A stretch of DNA of 64,000 bases from Tomitella biformata AHU 1821 (GCF_000524475.1 NZ_BAVQ01000025.1:1-64000), one strand, 5' to 3'; positions 9,107-20,127 are shown, counted from the first letter of the stretch. Translations and numbers: made by a program. Notes: a model not told the origin generated them from the sequence alone.

Positions 9107-9198
9107 CCAGCGGATTTCACCGATCCGGTTGTCCGACCCTGCAAAAGAGGGCACAGTCGCATGTGAGCTGATTCACAGTCACCTGAGTGGGAGCCCCG

Positions 9199-9683
<485 letters not shown>

Positions 9684-9687
<4 letters not shown>

Positions 9688-12092
9688 CCAGCGTCGCCGA
9701 CCCCGCATCCGCGCCCGCCGACTCCCCCACCCCGGAGATCGGCCGATCCCGCACCCGCAAGGAGGACGCGCGCCTGATCACCGGCCGCACCCGCTGGACC
9801 GGCAACCTCACCTTGCCCGGGATGCTGCACATGGCGGTGCTGCGCAGCCCCTACGCCCACGCGAAGATCACCGCGATCGATGTCACCGAGGCCAAGGCGA
9901 TGCCGGGCGTGATCGCCGTCTACACGGGCGCCGACCTCGCCGCGGAGCAGGGCAGCCTGCCGTGCGCGTGGCCCATCACCCCCGACATGCTTGCCCCGCC
10001 CGCCCCCTCTCTGGCCGTGGACACCGTCAACTTCGCCGGGGACGCGGTCGCGATCGTGCTCGCCCGCACCGACTACGAGGCCCATGACGCGCTCGAGGGG
10101 ATCGACGTCGACTACGAGGACCTGCCGGTGGTGCTCGACCTCGAGGAGGCCGCCCAGGACAAGGTCCTGGTGCACCCCGATCTCGGCACCAACATCTGCG
10201 CCACCTGGAAGCTGGACTCCGCGGAGGCTGGCAGCGGATCCGACGTCGACCAGGCCATTGCCGAGGCACGAGACTCGGCGGACGGCATCGTGGTCGAGCG
10301 CACCTTCTACCAACAGCGGCTCGCACCCGCCTACATGGAGCCGCGCGCGGTCGTGGTGGACCCCACCAGCGAGCAGATCACCATGTGGTCGTCCACCCAG
10401 ATCCCCCACATCCTCAAGCTCATGTTGGCGCTGACGCTCGGCATTCCCGAGCACAAGCTCCGGGTGATCGCCCCCGATGTGGGCGGCGGCTTCGGCGGCA
10501 AGCTCCAGGTCTGCCCCGAGGAGGTGCTCGCGCTGCTGGCCGCGCGCCGTCTCGGCAAGCCGGTCAAGTACGTCGAGAGCCGCGGCGAGTCCATGGCCGC
10601 GTCCCACCACGGCCGCGCGCAGGTGCAGAAGCTCACCCTCGCCGCCCGCCGCGACGGCACAGTCACGGGGCTCAAGGTCCACCTGCTGGCCGACATGGGC
10701 GGCTACCTGCGGATCCTCTCGCCGGGCGTGCCGGTGCTCGGCGCGTTCATGTTCAACGGCATCTACAAATTCCCCGCTTATCGCTTCACCTGCCAACCGG
10801 TGTTCACCAACAAGGTGCCCACCGACGCCTATCGCGGGGCCGGCCGACCCGAGGCGACCTTCGGAGTCGAGCGCATCATGGACGAGCTTGCCGCCGAGCT
10901 CGCCATGGATCCCCTGGAGCTGCGGGAGAAGAACTGGATCACCCACGAGGAGTTCCCGTTCGCCACGGTCTCCGGGCTCACCTACGACACCGGCAACTAC
11001 GAGGCGGCCACCGCGAAGGCCGTCGAGATGTTCGACTACGACGCGCTGCGCCGCGAGCAGGCCGAGCGGCGCGAGCGGAACGACCCCGTCCAGCTCGGCA
11101 TCGGGGTCTCCACCTTCACGGAGATGTGCGGGCTGGCCCCCTCAAGGGTGCTCGGCTCGCTCGACTACGGCGCCGGCGGCTGGGAGCACGCCTCGGTGCG
11201 GATGCTGCCCACCGGCAAGGTGGAAGTCGTCACCGGTATCTCACCGCACGGCCAGGGCCACGTGACCGGCTTCAGCCAGATCGTCGCCGACCGTCTGGGC
11301 GTGCCCTTCGAGGATGTGGAGATCCTGCACGGCGACACCCAGTTCTCCCCCAAGGGCCTGGACACCTATGGCTCGCGGTCGCTGACCGTGGGCGGCGTGG
11401 CGGTGGCCCACGCGGTGGACAAGGTGATCGCCAAGGCCCGCCCGATCGCCGCGCACATGATGGAGTGCTCGGTGGACGACCTCGACTTCACCGGCGGCCA
11501 GTTCCAGGTCCGCGGCACCGCGAAATCGGTCGGCATCACCGACGTGGCGCTGGCCGTGTTCGCCGCGCATGACCTGCCTGACGGCGTGGAGCCGAACATC
11601 GACTCGGAGATGACCTACGACCCCGAGAACTTCTCCTACCCGCACGGCACCCACCTGTGCGCGATGGAGGTCGACACCGAGACGGGGCGGCTGAAGATCC
11701 GCTCCTATGTGGCCGTGGACGATGTCGGCACCGTGATCAACCCGATGCTGGTCGACGGGCAGATCCACGGCGGCCTCGCCCAAGGCATCGCGCAGGCCCT
11801 GTACGAGGAGGCCGTCTACGACGATTCCGGCACGCTGATCAGCGGCTCCTTCGCCGAATACCTGATCCCGTCGGCCGTGGACCTGCCCTGGTTCACCACC
11901 GACCGCACCGAGACCCCGGCCACCAGCAACGTGCTCGGTGTCAAGGGGGTCGGCGAGGCCGGCACCATCGCCTCCACCCCGGCGGTAGTCAACGCCGCAC
12001 TCGACGCGGTCCGCCACCTTGGGGTCCAAGACATCCGAATGCCCATGACGCCCATGCGGGTGTGGAAGGCGATCCAGGAGGGTTCCCGATGA
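9684..12092 (+). CDS. coxL: Form II CoxL: molybdenum hydroxylase large subunit
   Basis: The 802-residue catalytic subunit belongs to the xanthine dehydrogenase/CO dehydrogenase family, with VGGGFGGK for cofactor binding and the C-terminal catalytic-glutamate region GVKGVGEAG. The active-site loop reads AYRGAGR (residues 382-388). This is the form II signature; true aerobic CO dehydrogenases (form I) have AYxCSFR with a copper-ligating Cys, which is absent here. CO oxidation is therefore doubtful and the substrate is unknown (an aromatic or aldehyde-like compound is possible). Its ATG overlaps the coxS stop and its own stop overlaps the coxM start. Confidence 0.92.
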
Positions 12093-12943
12093 TTCCGCCC
12101 ACTTTCGACTACACCGCGCCCGAGACCATCGAGGACGCCCTGCGTGCCCTCGCCGAAGCCGGCGAGGACGCCAAGATCATCGCGGGCGGGCAATCCCTCA
12201 TGCCGGTGCTCCGGCTGCGGATGAACGACCCCAACGTGGTGATCGACCTCGGCCGCATCCCCGAGTTGCGCGGGATCCGTGAGGAAGGCGACAACCTCGT
12301 GATCGGCGCGATGACCACGCACTACGACGTGATCCACGATCCCCTGGTTCGCGCGCACGCCGCGCTGCTCGTCGAGGCCGCCACCACGGTGGCCGATCCG
12401 CAGATCCGGCACCGCGGCACCCTGGGCGGGGCGGTGGCGCACGCCGACCCGGCGGGGGACCTCTCCGCCCCGGTGCTCGCGCTGGGCGCGACGATGACCA
12501 TCGCCGGCCCGAACGGGCGCCGCGAGGTGGCCGCACAGGACTTCTTCCAGGACCTGTTCACCACCGCAATCGAGCCCGACGAGATCCTCGCCGCGATCAC
12601 CATTCCCAAGCACACCGGGTGGTCGGCGCACTACGAGAAATTCAACCTCACCGCCCAAGCCTGGTCGGTCGTGGCGGTCGCCGCGGCGCTGAAGGTCTCC
12701 GGCGGCAAGATCGAGCAGGCGCGTGTCGCGCTGACCAACATGGCCAATGTGCCGCTGCGCGCCGCAGGGGTGGAGGAGTCGCTGATCGGCCGCAACGCCG
12801 ACGCCGAGACCATCCGCGCGGCCGCCGCACGTGCCGCCGAGGGCACCGACCCGAACAGCGACGGTGATGCCGACGCCGGCTACCGCACCCACCTGGCGCA
12901 GGTGCTCACCGGCCGCGCGGTGGCGGCCGCGGCAGGCCTGTGA
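12089..12943 (+). CDS. coxM: CoxM-type FAD-binding medium subunit
   Basis: The 284-residue flavoprotein subunit has both FAD motifs of the family: AGGQSLMPVLRLRM near residue 30 and TVADPQIRHRGTLGGAVAHADPAGD near residues 100-125, plus the C-terminal CO dehydrogenase flavoprotein domain. It takes electrons from CoxS to FAD and then to a quinone or other acceptor. It starts with an ATGA overlap on the coxL stop and completes an S-L-M gene order. Confidence 0.92.
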   Translation: MIPPTFDYTAPETIEDALRALAEAGEDAKIIAGGQSLMPVLRLRMNDPNVVIDLGRIPELRGIREEGDNLVIGAMTTHYDVIHDPLVRAHAALLVEAATTVADPQIRHRGTLGGAVAHADPAGDLSAPVLALGATMTIAGPNGRREVAAQDFFQDLFTTAIEPDEILAAITIPKHTGWSAHYEKFNLTAQAWSVVAVAAALKVSGGKIEQARVALTNMANVPLRAAGVEESLIGRNADAETIRAAAARAAEGTDPNSDGDADAGYRTHLAQVLTGRAVAAAAGL

Positions 12944-12967
12944 CCCGACTGTCAAAGGAGATACCCC

Positions 12968-13636
12968 GTGCAACTTGAACACACATTCACCGTGCCCGCC
13001 GCCGTCGAGGACGTCTGGGCAGCGCTGCTCGAACCCGAGCGGGTGGCCCCGTGCATGCCCGGTGCGGTGCTCACCGAAGTCGACGGCAACACCTTCGGCG
13101 GCAAGGTGAAGGTCAAGCTCGGGCCGGTGTCCCTGCAGTACAAGGGCACGGGCGAGTACATCGAGACCGACGAGGCAACGCACACCGTGGTGATCAAGGC
13201 CTCTGGCAAGGACGCCCGCGGCAACGGCACCGCGGCGGCCACCGTGACGCTGCGGCTCACCGGAGACGGCAACCGCACCGAGGGCACTGCGACCACCGAC
13301 CTCACGATCACCGGCAAGCCGGCCCAGTTCGGCCGCGGGATGATCACCGATGTGGGCGGCAAAATCCTCGAGCAGTTCGCCAGCTGCCTGTCGGACAAGT
13401 TGGCCGCCCCCGACAGCCCTGCGGAGGTCGCCCCGCTACCGCCTGCCACCACGGCCGCCCCGGAAGCCAAGCCTGGGCGCGTCTTACCCACAGAGGAGGC
13501 CGAGCCCCTAGACCTGACCCAGTACGCCAGCGGCGCCGTCGCCAAACGGGCGGTCCCGGCGGCCGCTGCGGTCATCGTCGCAGTGCTCGTCTTCCTACTG
13601 GTCCGGCGCCGTCGAGGTTGCCCCGGCGGGGACTAA
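12968..13636 (+). CDS. coxG: CoxG-like SRPBCC protein with C-terminal membrane anchor
   Basis: The 222-residue protein has a CoxG/SRPBCC domain over the first 150 residues (VEDVWAALLEPERVAPCMPG, then FGGKVKVKLGPVSLQYKG). An Ala/Pro/Glu-rich linker and one C-terminal membrane helix follow, ending in Arg residues (AVIVAVLVFLLVRRRR). CoxG recruits CO dehydrogenase to the cytoplasmic membrane in Oligotropha, and the anchor fits a similar role here. The GTG at 12968 has AAAGGAG at ideal spacing. It is the last gene of the operon and converges on a PAP2 gene. Confidence 0.88.
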   Translation: MQLEHTFTVPAAVEDVWAALLEPERVAPCMPGAVLTEVDGNTFGGKVKVKLGPVSLQYKGTGEYIETDEATHTVVIKASGKDARGNGTAAATVTLRLTGDGNRTEGTATTDLTITGKPAQFGRGMITDVGGKILEQFASCLSDKLAAPDSPAEVAPLPPATTAAPEAKPGRVLPTEEAEPLDLTQYASGAVAKRAVPAAAAVIVAVLVFLLVRRRRGCPGGD

Positions 13637-13645
13637 TCGGTCAGC

Positions 13646-14548
13646 TCAGCGCACCTCCAAGTCCCGCCACGTCCACCAATACAACAGTCCAAACAGCATG
13701 GAGCCCGCCGCGGCGAGGGAGTTCGAGGCCAGGAATAGGTTGTACTCGACGGTCTCGTCCAGCACCTGCTGGGCGGAGACCACGAGCAACACCAGCCCCA
13801 GAACCAGCGTGATCAGACCAAAGACCCCGAAGAGCACCGCATACATACTGCGCAGCAACCACACCCCTTTGTCCGCCCGGCACACCATGCCGCGGCGGAG
13901 CAACACCAGCGCGGCAAGGGACCCGAGGGTGATCGCAATCGCGTCCGCGCCCAGAGTGTCCGAGGCCCGATGCCACTTCGCGGTGACGGTGTACGCGCCG
14001 ATGCCCACCGCCCAGCTCATCACCACGAACATCGCCAGTCCTCGGAGACGGAACGGCACCACAAGGATGACGGCCACCAGCACGGTCATCGCGATGGTGG
14101 TGTGCCCGCTGGGGAAACTGTTGTGCGCGTATCCGGCCGCGGCATCGACAAGGTCCGGGCGCGGCAGCACGAAACGCTTGAGCCCCTGAGTGACGACCTG
14201 CCCGAGGACTATCACGGAGACCGCGATCACCGTCAATTTGAACTTGCGCCGGAGCAGCCCGATCACGCCGATCACGACGATCGCCCCGGCCAGGCTGTAG
14301 AGCGTGATGTGGTCCAGCGCGGTGTCGGCGGTGGACACTTCTCCGGGCGAGGCCTGGTCCGCGCCGCGCAGCGCCGCATTCTCCAACCGTTGCCCGGTGG
14401 TGGTCCGCACGGCCAAGATATAGATCCCCACCAAGAACGGGGTGGACAAGAACGCCACCGCAATCCAGCGCCAGCGCGCCCGGACCAGGGCCGCACTGTC
14501 CCTATTCAGGACGGCCTCGTCCGCGGCCCTCGCGACGGCGGCTTCCAT
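13646..14548 (-). CDS. PAP2-family membrane phosphatase
   Basis: The 300-residue integral membrane protein has about eight hydrophobic segments and the three lipid-phosphatase motifs: KRFVLPRPD, FPSGHTT, and HRASD in the third position. It probably dephosphorylates a lipid pyrophosphate or phosphatidate at the outer face of the membrane, with the exact substrate unknown. The ATG at 14548 has AAGGAG upstream. It lies 75 nt downstream of the DUF1275 gene on the same strand. Confidence 0.88.
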   Translation of the reverse strand: MEAAVARAADEAVLNRDSAALVRARWRWIAVAFLSTPFLVGIYILAVRTTTGQRLENAALRGADQASPGEVSTADTALDHITLYSLAGAIVVIGVIGLLRRKFKLTVIAVSVIVLGQVVTQGLKRFVLPRPDLVDAAAGYAHNSFPSGHTTIAMTVLVAVILVVPFRLRGLAMFVVMSWAVGIGAYTVTAKWHRASDTLGADAIAITLGSLAALVLLRRGMVCRADKGVWLLRSMYAVLFGVFGLITLVLGLVLLVVSAQQVLDETVEYNLFLASNSLAAAGSMLFGLLYWWTWRDLEVR

Positions 14549-14623
14549 GAGCACTCCTTCACCGCGTGGCCGACCCAGACCACGCTCAGCCACAGCACGC
14601 TACCGCAACGAGAAACTAATCTG

Positions 14624-15271
14624 CTAAACCGTCGCCGAACGCTCCCGAAGCCGCATCAGCAGCGCTGCGGCCACGGCGAAACAGACCGCAATCCAGAGGG
14701 CCCACAGCCCCAGGAACGTGAACGCCGTCCCACCCATAATCGAGCCGATCGACAGCCCCGCCCACAGCAGGAAGTACCCGCGCCATTCCGTCGCGGGCTC
14801 CCCCGACAGCGCCCGCGCCACGGCCTGCCCCAGTTTGACCAGCGTCCCCGTCATATACGTCAGCCCGATGGTGACCTCCCCATCGCGCTCGAACACCGCG
14901 TTCTCGGCGCCCATCGCCGCTGCCAGCAGCGGCGGGGCGAGCAACGCGGCGCGCGGGTCCAGATAGGCCAGCGCGGCGGTGGCCAACAGCGCCGCGACCG
15001 CCAACATCACTGCCGACTGGCGTCGCCGCACTAACCGCCCCAGGATCGAGCCCCCCACCACACCGGCCACGAACGCGGCGATGAGTCCGCCCGCCTGGGC
15101 GAAATCCCAGAAGCGGCCCTCCGCGAGGGACACCCCGGCGAGGGTCGTGTTCCCGCTCATGAACGCAACGAAGAACCCGCCGATCTTGATGAAGCCGATA
15201 GCGTCGACAAACCCCGCAAGTGCCGCCAGGCCGCCAGCTAACGCTAGGTCCCGTTGGCCATGCTCTTGCAT
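14624..15271 (-). CDS. DUF1275/YoaK-family membrane protein
   Basis: The 215-residue protein has six or more predicted membrane helices and the family hallmarks GFVDAIGFIKIGGFFVAFMS followed by GNTT, GAENAVF and TYMTGTLVKLG. Transport is often assumed for YoaK/DUF1275 proteins but is unproven. I chose the ATG at 15271, preceded by a GGTGGGGA ribosome site. No functional link to its neighbours is apparent. Confidence 0.83.
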   Translation of the reverse strand: MQEHGQRDLALAGGLAALAGFVDAIGFIKIGGFFVAFMSGNTTLAGVSLAEGRFWDFAQAGGLIAAFVAGVVGGSILGRLVRRRQSAVMLAVAALLATAALAYLDPRAALLAPPLLAAAMGAENAVFERDGEVTIGLTYMTGTLVKLGQAVARALSGEPATEWRGYFLLWAGLSIGSIMGGTAFTFLGLWALWIAVCFAVAAALLMRLRERSATV

Positions 15272-15353
15272 TCCCCACCCTCTCCCCTGCGCATCCGAAC
15301 ACCGCCTCGCCAGCACCGAGCGTAGACCCCCTAATCCTGACTAGGAGACGGCA

Positions 15354-15387
15354 AAGGGCCCGGCACGCGCTCGCGTGCCGGGCCCTT
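15354..15387. terminator. Strong hairpin downstream of fadB
   Basis: A perfect 16-bp GC-rich stem (15354-15369 with 15372-15387) has a minimal loop. It lies about 40 nt beyond the fadB stop on the minus strand, where it is followed by only a short T run. It probably terminates the fadA-fadB transcript. Confidence 0.75.
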
Positions 15388-15425
15388 CGCCGAAACTAGC
15401 TCAGGCTAGATCAGCCCAGGCTGAG

Positions 15426-17561
15426 TCAGCCCTGCAGGCTGGCCGGGGGCTCGAAGCGCTCGCCGTACTTGGCGGCGAGCTCCTTCGCGCGTGCCACGAA
15501 GCCGGCCTTGCCGCCCTCGTAGCCCACGATGTACTGCGACACGCCGCCGGTCCAGGCGGGGAAGCCGATGCCCATGATCGAGCCGATGTTCGCGTCGGCC
15601 GTCGTCATGAGGACGCCCTCGTCGAAGCACTTCTGCGTCTCGAGGGCCTCGGCGAACAGCATGCGCTCGATGAGGTCCTGCATCGGGACGTCGTGGTTGA
15701 CGGCGTTGAACTTCTCCACCAGACCCGACCACAGGCCGGTGCGCTTGCCATCGGTGTAGTCGTAGAAGCCTGCGCCGCCGAGACGGCCGGTACGGCCCTC
15801 GTCGACGAGCGCATTGATGACATCGCCGGCGGGATCCGCGGGAAGCGCGGTGCCCGCGCGCTCGGCGGCTTCCTTGTTCTCCTTGCGGATCTTCTGCATG
15901 AGCGTCAGGTTCAGCTCGTCCGAGAGCTGCAGCGGCGCTGCCGGGTAGCCGGCCTGCATGCCCGCCTGCTCGATGGTGGCGGGCGCGATGCCCTCCGCCA
16001 GCATGGCGATGGCCTCGTTGATGAACGTGCCGATCACGCGAGAGGTGAAGAAGCCGCGCGAGTCGTTGACCACGATCGGCGTCTTGCGGATGGCCTGCAC
16101 GTAGTCGAACACGCGGGCCAGGGCCTCGTCAGAGGTCTTCTCGCCGCGAATGATCTCGACGAGGGGCATCTTGTCGACGGGCGAGAAGAAGTGGATTCCG
16201 ATGAAGTCCTCATCGCGCTTGACGCCCTTGGCCAGCCCCGTGATGGGCAGCGTGGAGGTGTTCGAGCCCAGCAGCGCAGTCGGCTCGACAATGTCCTCGA
16301 TCTCCTGGAAGACCTTGTGCTTCAGCTCTTCGCTCTCGAACACGGCCTCCACGACGAAGTCGACGCCCGCGAGGTCCGCCGGGTCAGCCGTCGGCGTGAT
16401 GCGGGCCAGCAGCTCGGCGGACTTGGCCTCGGTGGTCTTGCCACGCGAGAGGGCCTTGGCCTCGATCTTCTCCGAGTAGTTCTTACCGCGCTCGGCGGCC
16501 GCCTGCTCGACGTCCTTGAGGACGACCTCGAAGCCGGCCTTGGCGGAGACATACGCGATGCCCGCGCCCATCATGCCCGCGCCGAGGACGCCGATCTTGG
16601 TGATCGGGGTCTTCTCGACGCCCTTCGGACGCGAGGCGCCGGAGTTGATGGACTGGAGGTCGAAGAAGAACGCCTGGATCATGTTCTTCGCGACCTGACC
16701 GGTCACCAGCTCGGTGAAGTAGCGGGCCTCGATCAGCTGCGCGGTGTCGAAATCGACCTGCGAGCCCTCGACGGCCGCGGCCATGATGGCGCGCGGAGCC
16801 GGCATGGGGGCGCCCTTGAGCTGCTTGCGCAGGTTCGCGGGGAACGCCGGCAGGTTCGCGGCGAAGGCGGGGGTCGCGGGGGTGCCGCCGGGGATCCGGT
16901 AGCCCTTGACGTCCCACGGCTGCACGCCGGCCTCGGGGTTGGCCTTGATCCACGCCTTGGCGGCGGGCACCAACTCCTCGATGGAGGACACGACCTCGTC
17001 GACCAGGCCGGCCTCCTTGGCCGCGACCGCGCCACGCTGCTGGCCCTGGAGCAGCGCGCCCATGAGCGCGTTCTGCAGGCCGAGCATGCGCACGGTGCGG
17101 ACGACGCCGCCGCCGCCCGGGAGCAGGCCGAGGGTGACCTCGGGCAGGCCGATCTTCACGGCGCGCACGTCCGCCGCGATGCGGTGGTGGGTGGCGAGCG
17201 CGATCTCCAGGCCGCCGCCGAGCGCCGCGCCGTTGATGGCGGTGACGACGGGCTTGCCGAGGGTCTCGAGGCGACGCAGGTCTGCCTTCAGTGTCAGCGT
17301 GTGGTTGTAGATCTGCTCAGCGTCCTCGGCGCGTACGGCCAGGAGGTTGTTCAGATCGCCGCCGGCGAAGAAGGTCTTCTTGCCCGAGGTCAGGACGACA
17401 CCGGTGATGGTGTCCTTCTCCTCGTAGAGGCGGTCGACGGTGGCCTTCATCGAGGAGATGTAGGCGTCGTTCATGGTGTTCGCGCCCTGGTTGGGGTCGT
17501 CGATGGTCAGCAGGACGATGCCGTCGGCGTCCTGCTCCCAGTTAATGATGTTGTTGCTCAT
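15426..17561 (-). CDS. fadB: Trifunctional-type 3-hydroxyacyl-CoA dehydrogenase/enoyl-CoA hydratase
   Basis: A 711-residue fusion. The N-terminal crotonase domain (to about 200) has the oxyanion-hole sequences FAGGDLNNL and GAALGGGLEIAL. A Rossmann NAD domain begins near residue 325 (KIGVLGAGMMGAGIAYVSAK), followed by a HAD C-terminal domain (HFFSPVDKMPLVEII, GFFTSRVIG). It hydrates enoyl-CoA and oxidises the 3-hydroxyacyl-CoA. It follows fadA with a 37-nt gap. The gene set fadB-fadA next to dapC matches the M. tuberculosis Rv0860-Rv0858c neighbourhood. Confidence 0.94.
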   Translation of the reverse strand: MSNNIINWEQDADGIVLLTIDDPNQGANTMNDAYISSMKATVDRLYEEKDTITGVVLTSGKKTFFAGGDLNNLLAVRAEDAEQIYNHTLTLKADLRRLETLGKPVVTAINGAALGGGLEIALATHHRIAADVRAVKIGLPEVTLGLLPGGGGVVRTVRMLGLQNALMGALLQGQQRGAVAAKEAGLVDEVVSSIEELVPAAKAWIKANPEAGVQPWDVKGYRIPGGTPATPAFAANLPAFPANLRKQLKGAPMPAPRAIMAAAVEGSQVDFDTAQLIEARYFTELVTGQVAKNMIQAFFFDLQSINSGASRPKGVEKTPITKIGVLGAGMMGAGIAYVSAKAGFEVVLKDVEQAAAERGKNYSEKIEAKALSRGKTTEAKSAELLARITPTADPADLAGVDFVVEAVFESEELKHKVFQEIEDIVEPTALLGSNTSTLPITGLAKGVKRDEDFIGIHFFSPVDKMPLVEIIRGEKTSDEALARVFDYVQAIRKTPIVVNDSRGFFTSRVIGTFINEAIAMLAEGIAPATIEQAGMQAGYPAAPLQLSDELNLTLMQKIRKENKEAAERAGTALPADPAGDVINALVDEGRTGRLGGAGFYDYTDGKRTGLWSGLVEKFNAVNHDVPMQDLIERMLFAEALETQKCFDEGVLMTTADANIGSIMGIGFPAWTGGVSQYIVGYEGGKAGFVARAKELAAKYGERFEPPASLQG

Positions 17562-17598
17562 GAGCTTTCGAAGCCTTTCTGGAAGAGCCGCTCGGGGG

Positions 17599-18813
17599 TC
17601 AGACGCGCTCGATGATGGTGGCCACGCCCATGCCGCCGCCGATGCAGAGCGTGATCAGGGCACGCTTCGCGCCGCGACGCTCAAGCTCGTCGACCATGGT
17701 TCCGGTGATCATCGCGCCGGTGGCGCCGAGGGGGTGCCCCATGGCGATCGCGCCGCCGTTGACGTTGAGCTTCTCGTCCGGGATGTTCAGGTCCTTCTGG
17801 AACTTGAGCACCACGGAGGCGAAGGCCTCGTTGATCTCGAACAGGTCGATGTCATCGGTGGTCAGGCCGGCCGCGGCGAGCACCTTGTGTGCGGCGGGCG
17901 TCGGGCCGGTGAGCATGATGGTCGAGTCCGCGCCGGAGGTGGCGGTCGCGACGATGCGGGCACGGGGGGTCATGCCCATAGCCTTCCCTGCGTTTTCTGA
18001 ACCCACCACCAGCAGCGCCGCGCCGTCGACAATGCCGGAGCTGTTGCCACCGTGGTGGACATGGTTGATCTTCTCGACCCAGTGGTACTTCTGGAGCGCG
18101 ACGGCGTCGAAGCCGCCCATCTCGCCGACACCGGCGAACGCCGAGCCCAGCTTGCCAAGGCCCTCAACGGTGCTGCCGGGGCGCATGTGCTCGTCATTGT
18201 CCAGCACGACGATGCCGTTCTGGTCCCGGACCGGCACGATGGACTTGGCGAAGTAGCCGTTGTCCCAGGCCGCCTTGGACAGGTCCTGCGAGCGCACGGC
18301 GTACGCGTCGACGATCTCGCGGGTGAAGCCCTCGATGGTCGCGATCAGGTCCGCGCCCACGCCCTGCGGGACGAAATAGTTGTCGTAGTTGGTGGCCGGG
18401 TCGAGTGCCCAGGCGCCGCCATCGGAGCCCATCGGCACGCGCGACATCGACTCGACGCCGCCCGCGAGAACGAGCTCGTCCCAGCCGGAGCGCACCTTCG
18501 CCGCGGCGATGTTGACGGCCTCGAGGCCCGACGCGCAGAAGCGGTTGAGCTGCACGCCGCCGACGGTGTCGGGCAGCTTCGCGTCGTTGACCGCGATGCG
18601 GGCGATGTCCATGCCCTGGTCGCCCACCGGCGTCACGACGCCGAGGATCAGGTCGGAGATACGGTCCTCATCAAGGCCGGGGAAACGGTTGCGCACCTCG
18701 TCGATCAGGCCCGTCACCAGGGAGATCGGCTTGACGGAGTGCAGGGACCCCGTCTTCTTGCCACGGCCGCGAGGGGTTCGCAACGCCTCGTAGATGTATG
18801 CCTCAGTAGTCAT
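17599..18813 (-). CDS. fadA: Acetyl-CoA acyltransferase (thiolase)
   Basis: The 404-residue thiolase has the nucleophile region [19 protein letters not shown], the histidine motif [18 protein letters not shown] and the second cysteine in [12 protein letters not shown]. It performs the final thiolytic step after FadB. ATG at 18813 has AAAGGA upstream. A KstR-type palindrome lies 29-42 nt upstream of this start, between fadA and the divergent dapC gene, so sterol- or lipid-responsive repression is plausible. Confidence 0.94.
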   Translation of the reverse strand: MTTEAYIYEALRTPRGRGKKTGSLHSVKPISLVTGLIDEVRNRFPGLDEDRISDLILGVVTPVGDQGMDIARIAVNDAKLPDTVGGVQLNRFCASGLEAVNIAAAKVRSGWDELVLAGGVESMSRVPMGSDGGAWALDPATNYDNYFVPQGVGADLIATIEGFTREIVDAYAVRSQDLSKAAWDNGYFAKSIVPVRDQNGIVVLDNDEHMRPGSTVEGLGKLGSAFAGVGEMGGFDAVALQKYHWVEKINHVHHGGNSSGIVDGAALLVVGSENAGKAMGMTPRARIVATATSGADSTIMLTGPTPAAHKVLAAAGLTTDDIDLFEINEAFASVVLKFQKDLNIPDEKLNVNGGAIAMGHPLGATGAMITGTMVDELERRGAKRALITLCIGGGMGVATIIERV

Positions 18814-18841
18814 CGGCAGGTGTTCCTTTCTGCAGTGTTTC

Positions 18842-18855
18842 TGTAACATGTTCTA
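18842..18855. promoter_or_regulatory. Putative KstR-type operator
   Basis: TGTAACATGTTCTA matches the published KstR consensus TnnAACnnGTTnnA at every fixed position. It lies in the 123-nt gap between divergent fadA and dapC. KstR represses cholesterol and lipid catabolism genes in mycobacteria and rhodococci. No kstR gene is in the window, so binding is inferred. Confidence 0.65.
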
Positions 18856-18936
18856 CCACTGTTCACGGATCTACCCAGCGACACCGCGCCAGATATCTCC
18901 AACCACGAAACGGGATGCTCCCGTTAGGCTTCCGCC

Positions 18937-20127
18937 ATGGCTGCCATGGTTCGTCGACTCCGCCCCTTCCGGGACACCATCTTCGCCGAGATGAGTGCCC
19001 TCGCCGTGAAGTATGACGCAGTAAACCTCGGCCAGGGGTTCCCGGACACGGACGGACCCCAGGCCATGCTCGACGCCGCCCGCGACGCCATCGCGGCCGG
19101 CCGGAATCAGTACGCGCCCGGCGCCGGCGTGCCCGAGCTGCGCGAGGCGATCGCGCAGGACCGGCTCACCCGCTTCGGCATCGCGACGAACCCGGACACG
19201 GAGGTGCTGGTCACCGTCGGCGCCACGGAGGGCATCGCCGGCGCGGTGCTGGGCCTGGTCGAGCCCGGCGACGAGGTGGTGCTGATCGAGCCGTATTACG
19301 ACTCCTACGCCGCCGCCATCGCGCTCGCCGGCGGGGTGCGCAAAACCGTCGCGCTGGTCCCCCAAAAGCCCAGCCCCGACGGACAGCACGGTTTTCAGCT
19401 CGACCACGACGGCCTGCGCGCCGCGGTCTCCGACCGCACCCGCCTGCTCATCGTGAACTCGCCGCACAACCCCACCGGCACGGTCTTCTCCGCCGCGGAC
19501 CTGGCCGTGGTGGCGGAGGTCGCGATCCGCCACGACGTGCTGGTGCTCTCCGACGAGGTCTACGAGCACCTCACCTTCGACGGGATCGAGCACATCGCGC
19601 TGGCCACCCTGCCCGGTATGGCCGAGCGGACCCTGACCGTCTCCTCTGCGGCGAAGACGTTCAACGTCACCGGCTGGAAGACGGGCTGGGTGAGCGGGCC
19701 CGCCGAGCTGGTCGCGGCGACGCGCGCCGCGAAGCAGTTCCTCAGCTACGTCGGCGCCACACCGTTCCAGCCTGCGGTGGCCTTGGCGCTGCGCACCGAG
19801 CAGGGGTGGATCGCCGAGAACCGGGCTGCGCTTCAGTCCAAGCGCGATCTGCTCTCCACAGCGTTGCGGGAGACGGGATTCCACGTCCACCACTGCCCCG
19901 GCACCTATTTCCTGCTGGCCGACGTCCGCCCGCTCGGCTTTACCGACGGCGACGAGTTCTGCCGGCAGCTGCCCCAGCGCATCGGCGTCGCCGCCGTGCC
20001 CATGAGCCCGTTCGTCGATGACAAACAGCCCTGGCAGCACCTCGTCCGGTTTGCGTTCTGCAAACGGGACGAGGTGCTGGCCGAGGGAGTCCGACGGCTT
20101 GCCCAGCTCGGTACGGCCGCGCTGTGA
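18937..20127 (+). CDS. dapC: PLP-dependent aminotransferase, DapC-like
   Basis: The 396-residue class I/II aminotransferase has NQYAPGAGVPELREAIA near the N-terminus, the NSPHNPTGT motif, the PLP lysine in SSAAKTFNVTGWKTGW and a C-terminal RFAFCKRDE arginine. The closest recognised equivalent by context is M. tuberculosis DapC (Rv0858c). That enzyme makes N-succinyl-LL-diaminopimelate for lysine and peptidoglycan synthesis and sits beside fadA and fadB in the same arrangement. Another keto-acid substrate cannot be excluded. It converges on the racemase gene, leaving only 10 nt between stops. Confidence 0.85.
   Translation: MAAMVRRLRPFRDTIFAEMSALAVKYDAVNLGQGFPDTDGPQAMLDAARDAIAAGRNQYAPGAGVPELREAIAQDRLTRFGIATNPDTEVLVTVGATEGIAGAVLGLVEPGDEVVLIEPYYDSYAAAIALAGGVRKTVALVPQKPSPDGQHGFQLDHDGLRAAVSDRTRLLIVNSPHNPTGTVFSAADLAVVAEVAIRHDVLVLSDEVYEHLTFDGIEHIALATLPGMAERTLTVSSAAKTFNVTGWKTGWVSGPAELVAATRAAKQFLSYVGATPFQPAVALALRTEQGWIAENRAALQSKRDLLSTALRETGFHVHHCPGTYFLLADVRPLGFTDGDEFCRQLPQRIGVAAVPMSPFVDDKQPWQHLVRFAFCKRDEVLAEGVRRLAQLGTAAL

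Noticed and set aside
15375-17615. A 746-codon open frame antisense to fadB
   Set aside because: It mirrors the high-GC codon-position bias of fadB, has no recognisable domain and overlaps a certain gene completely.
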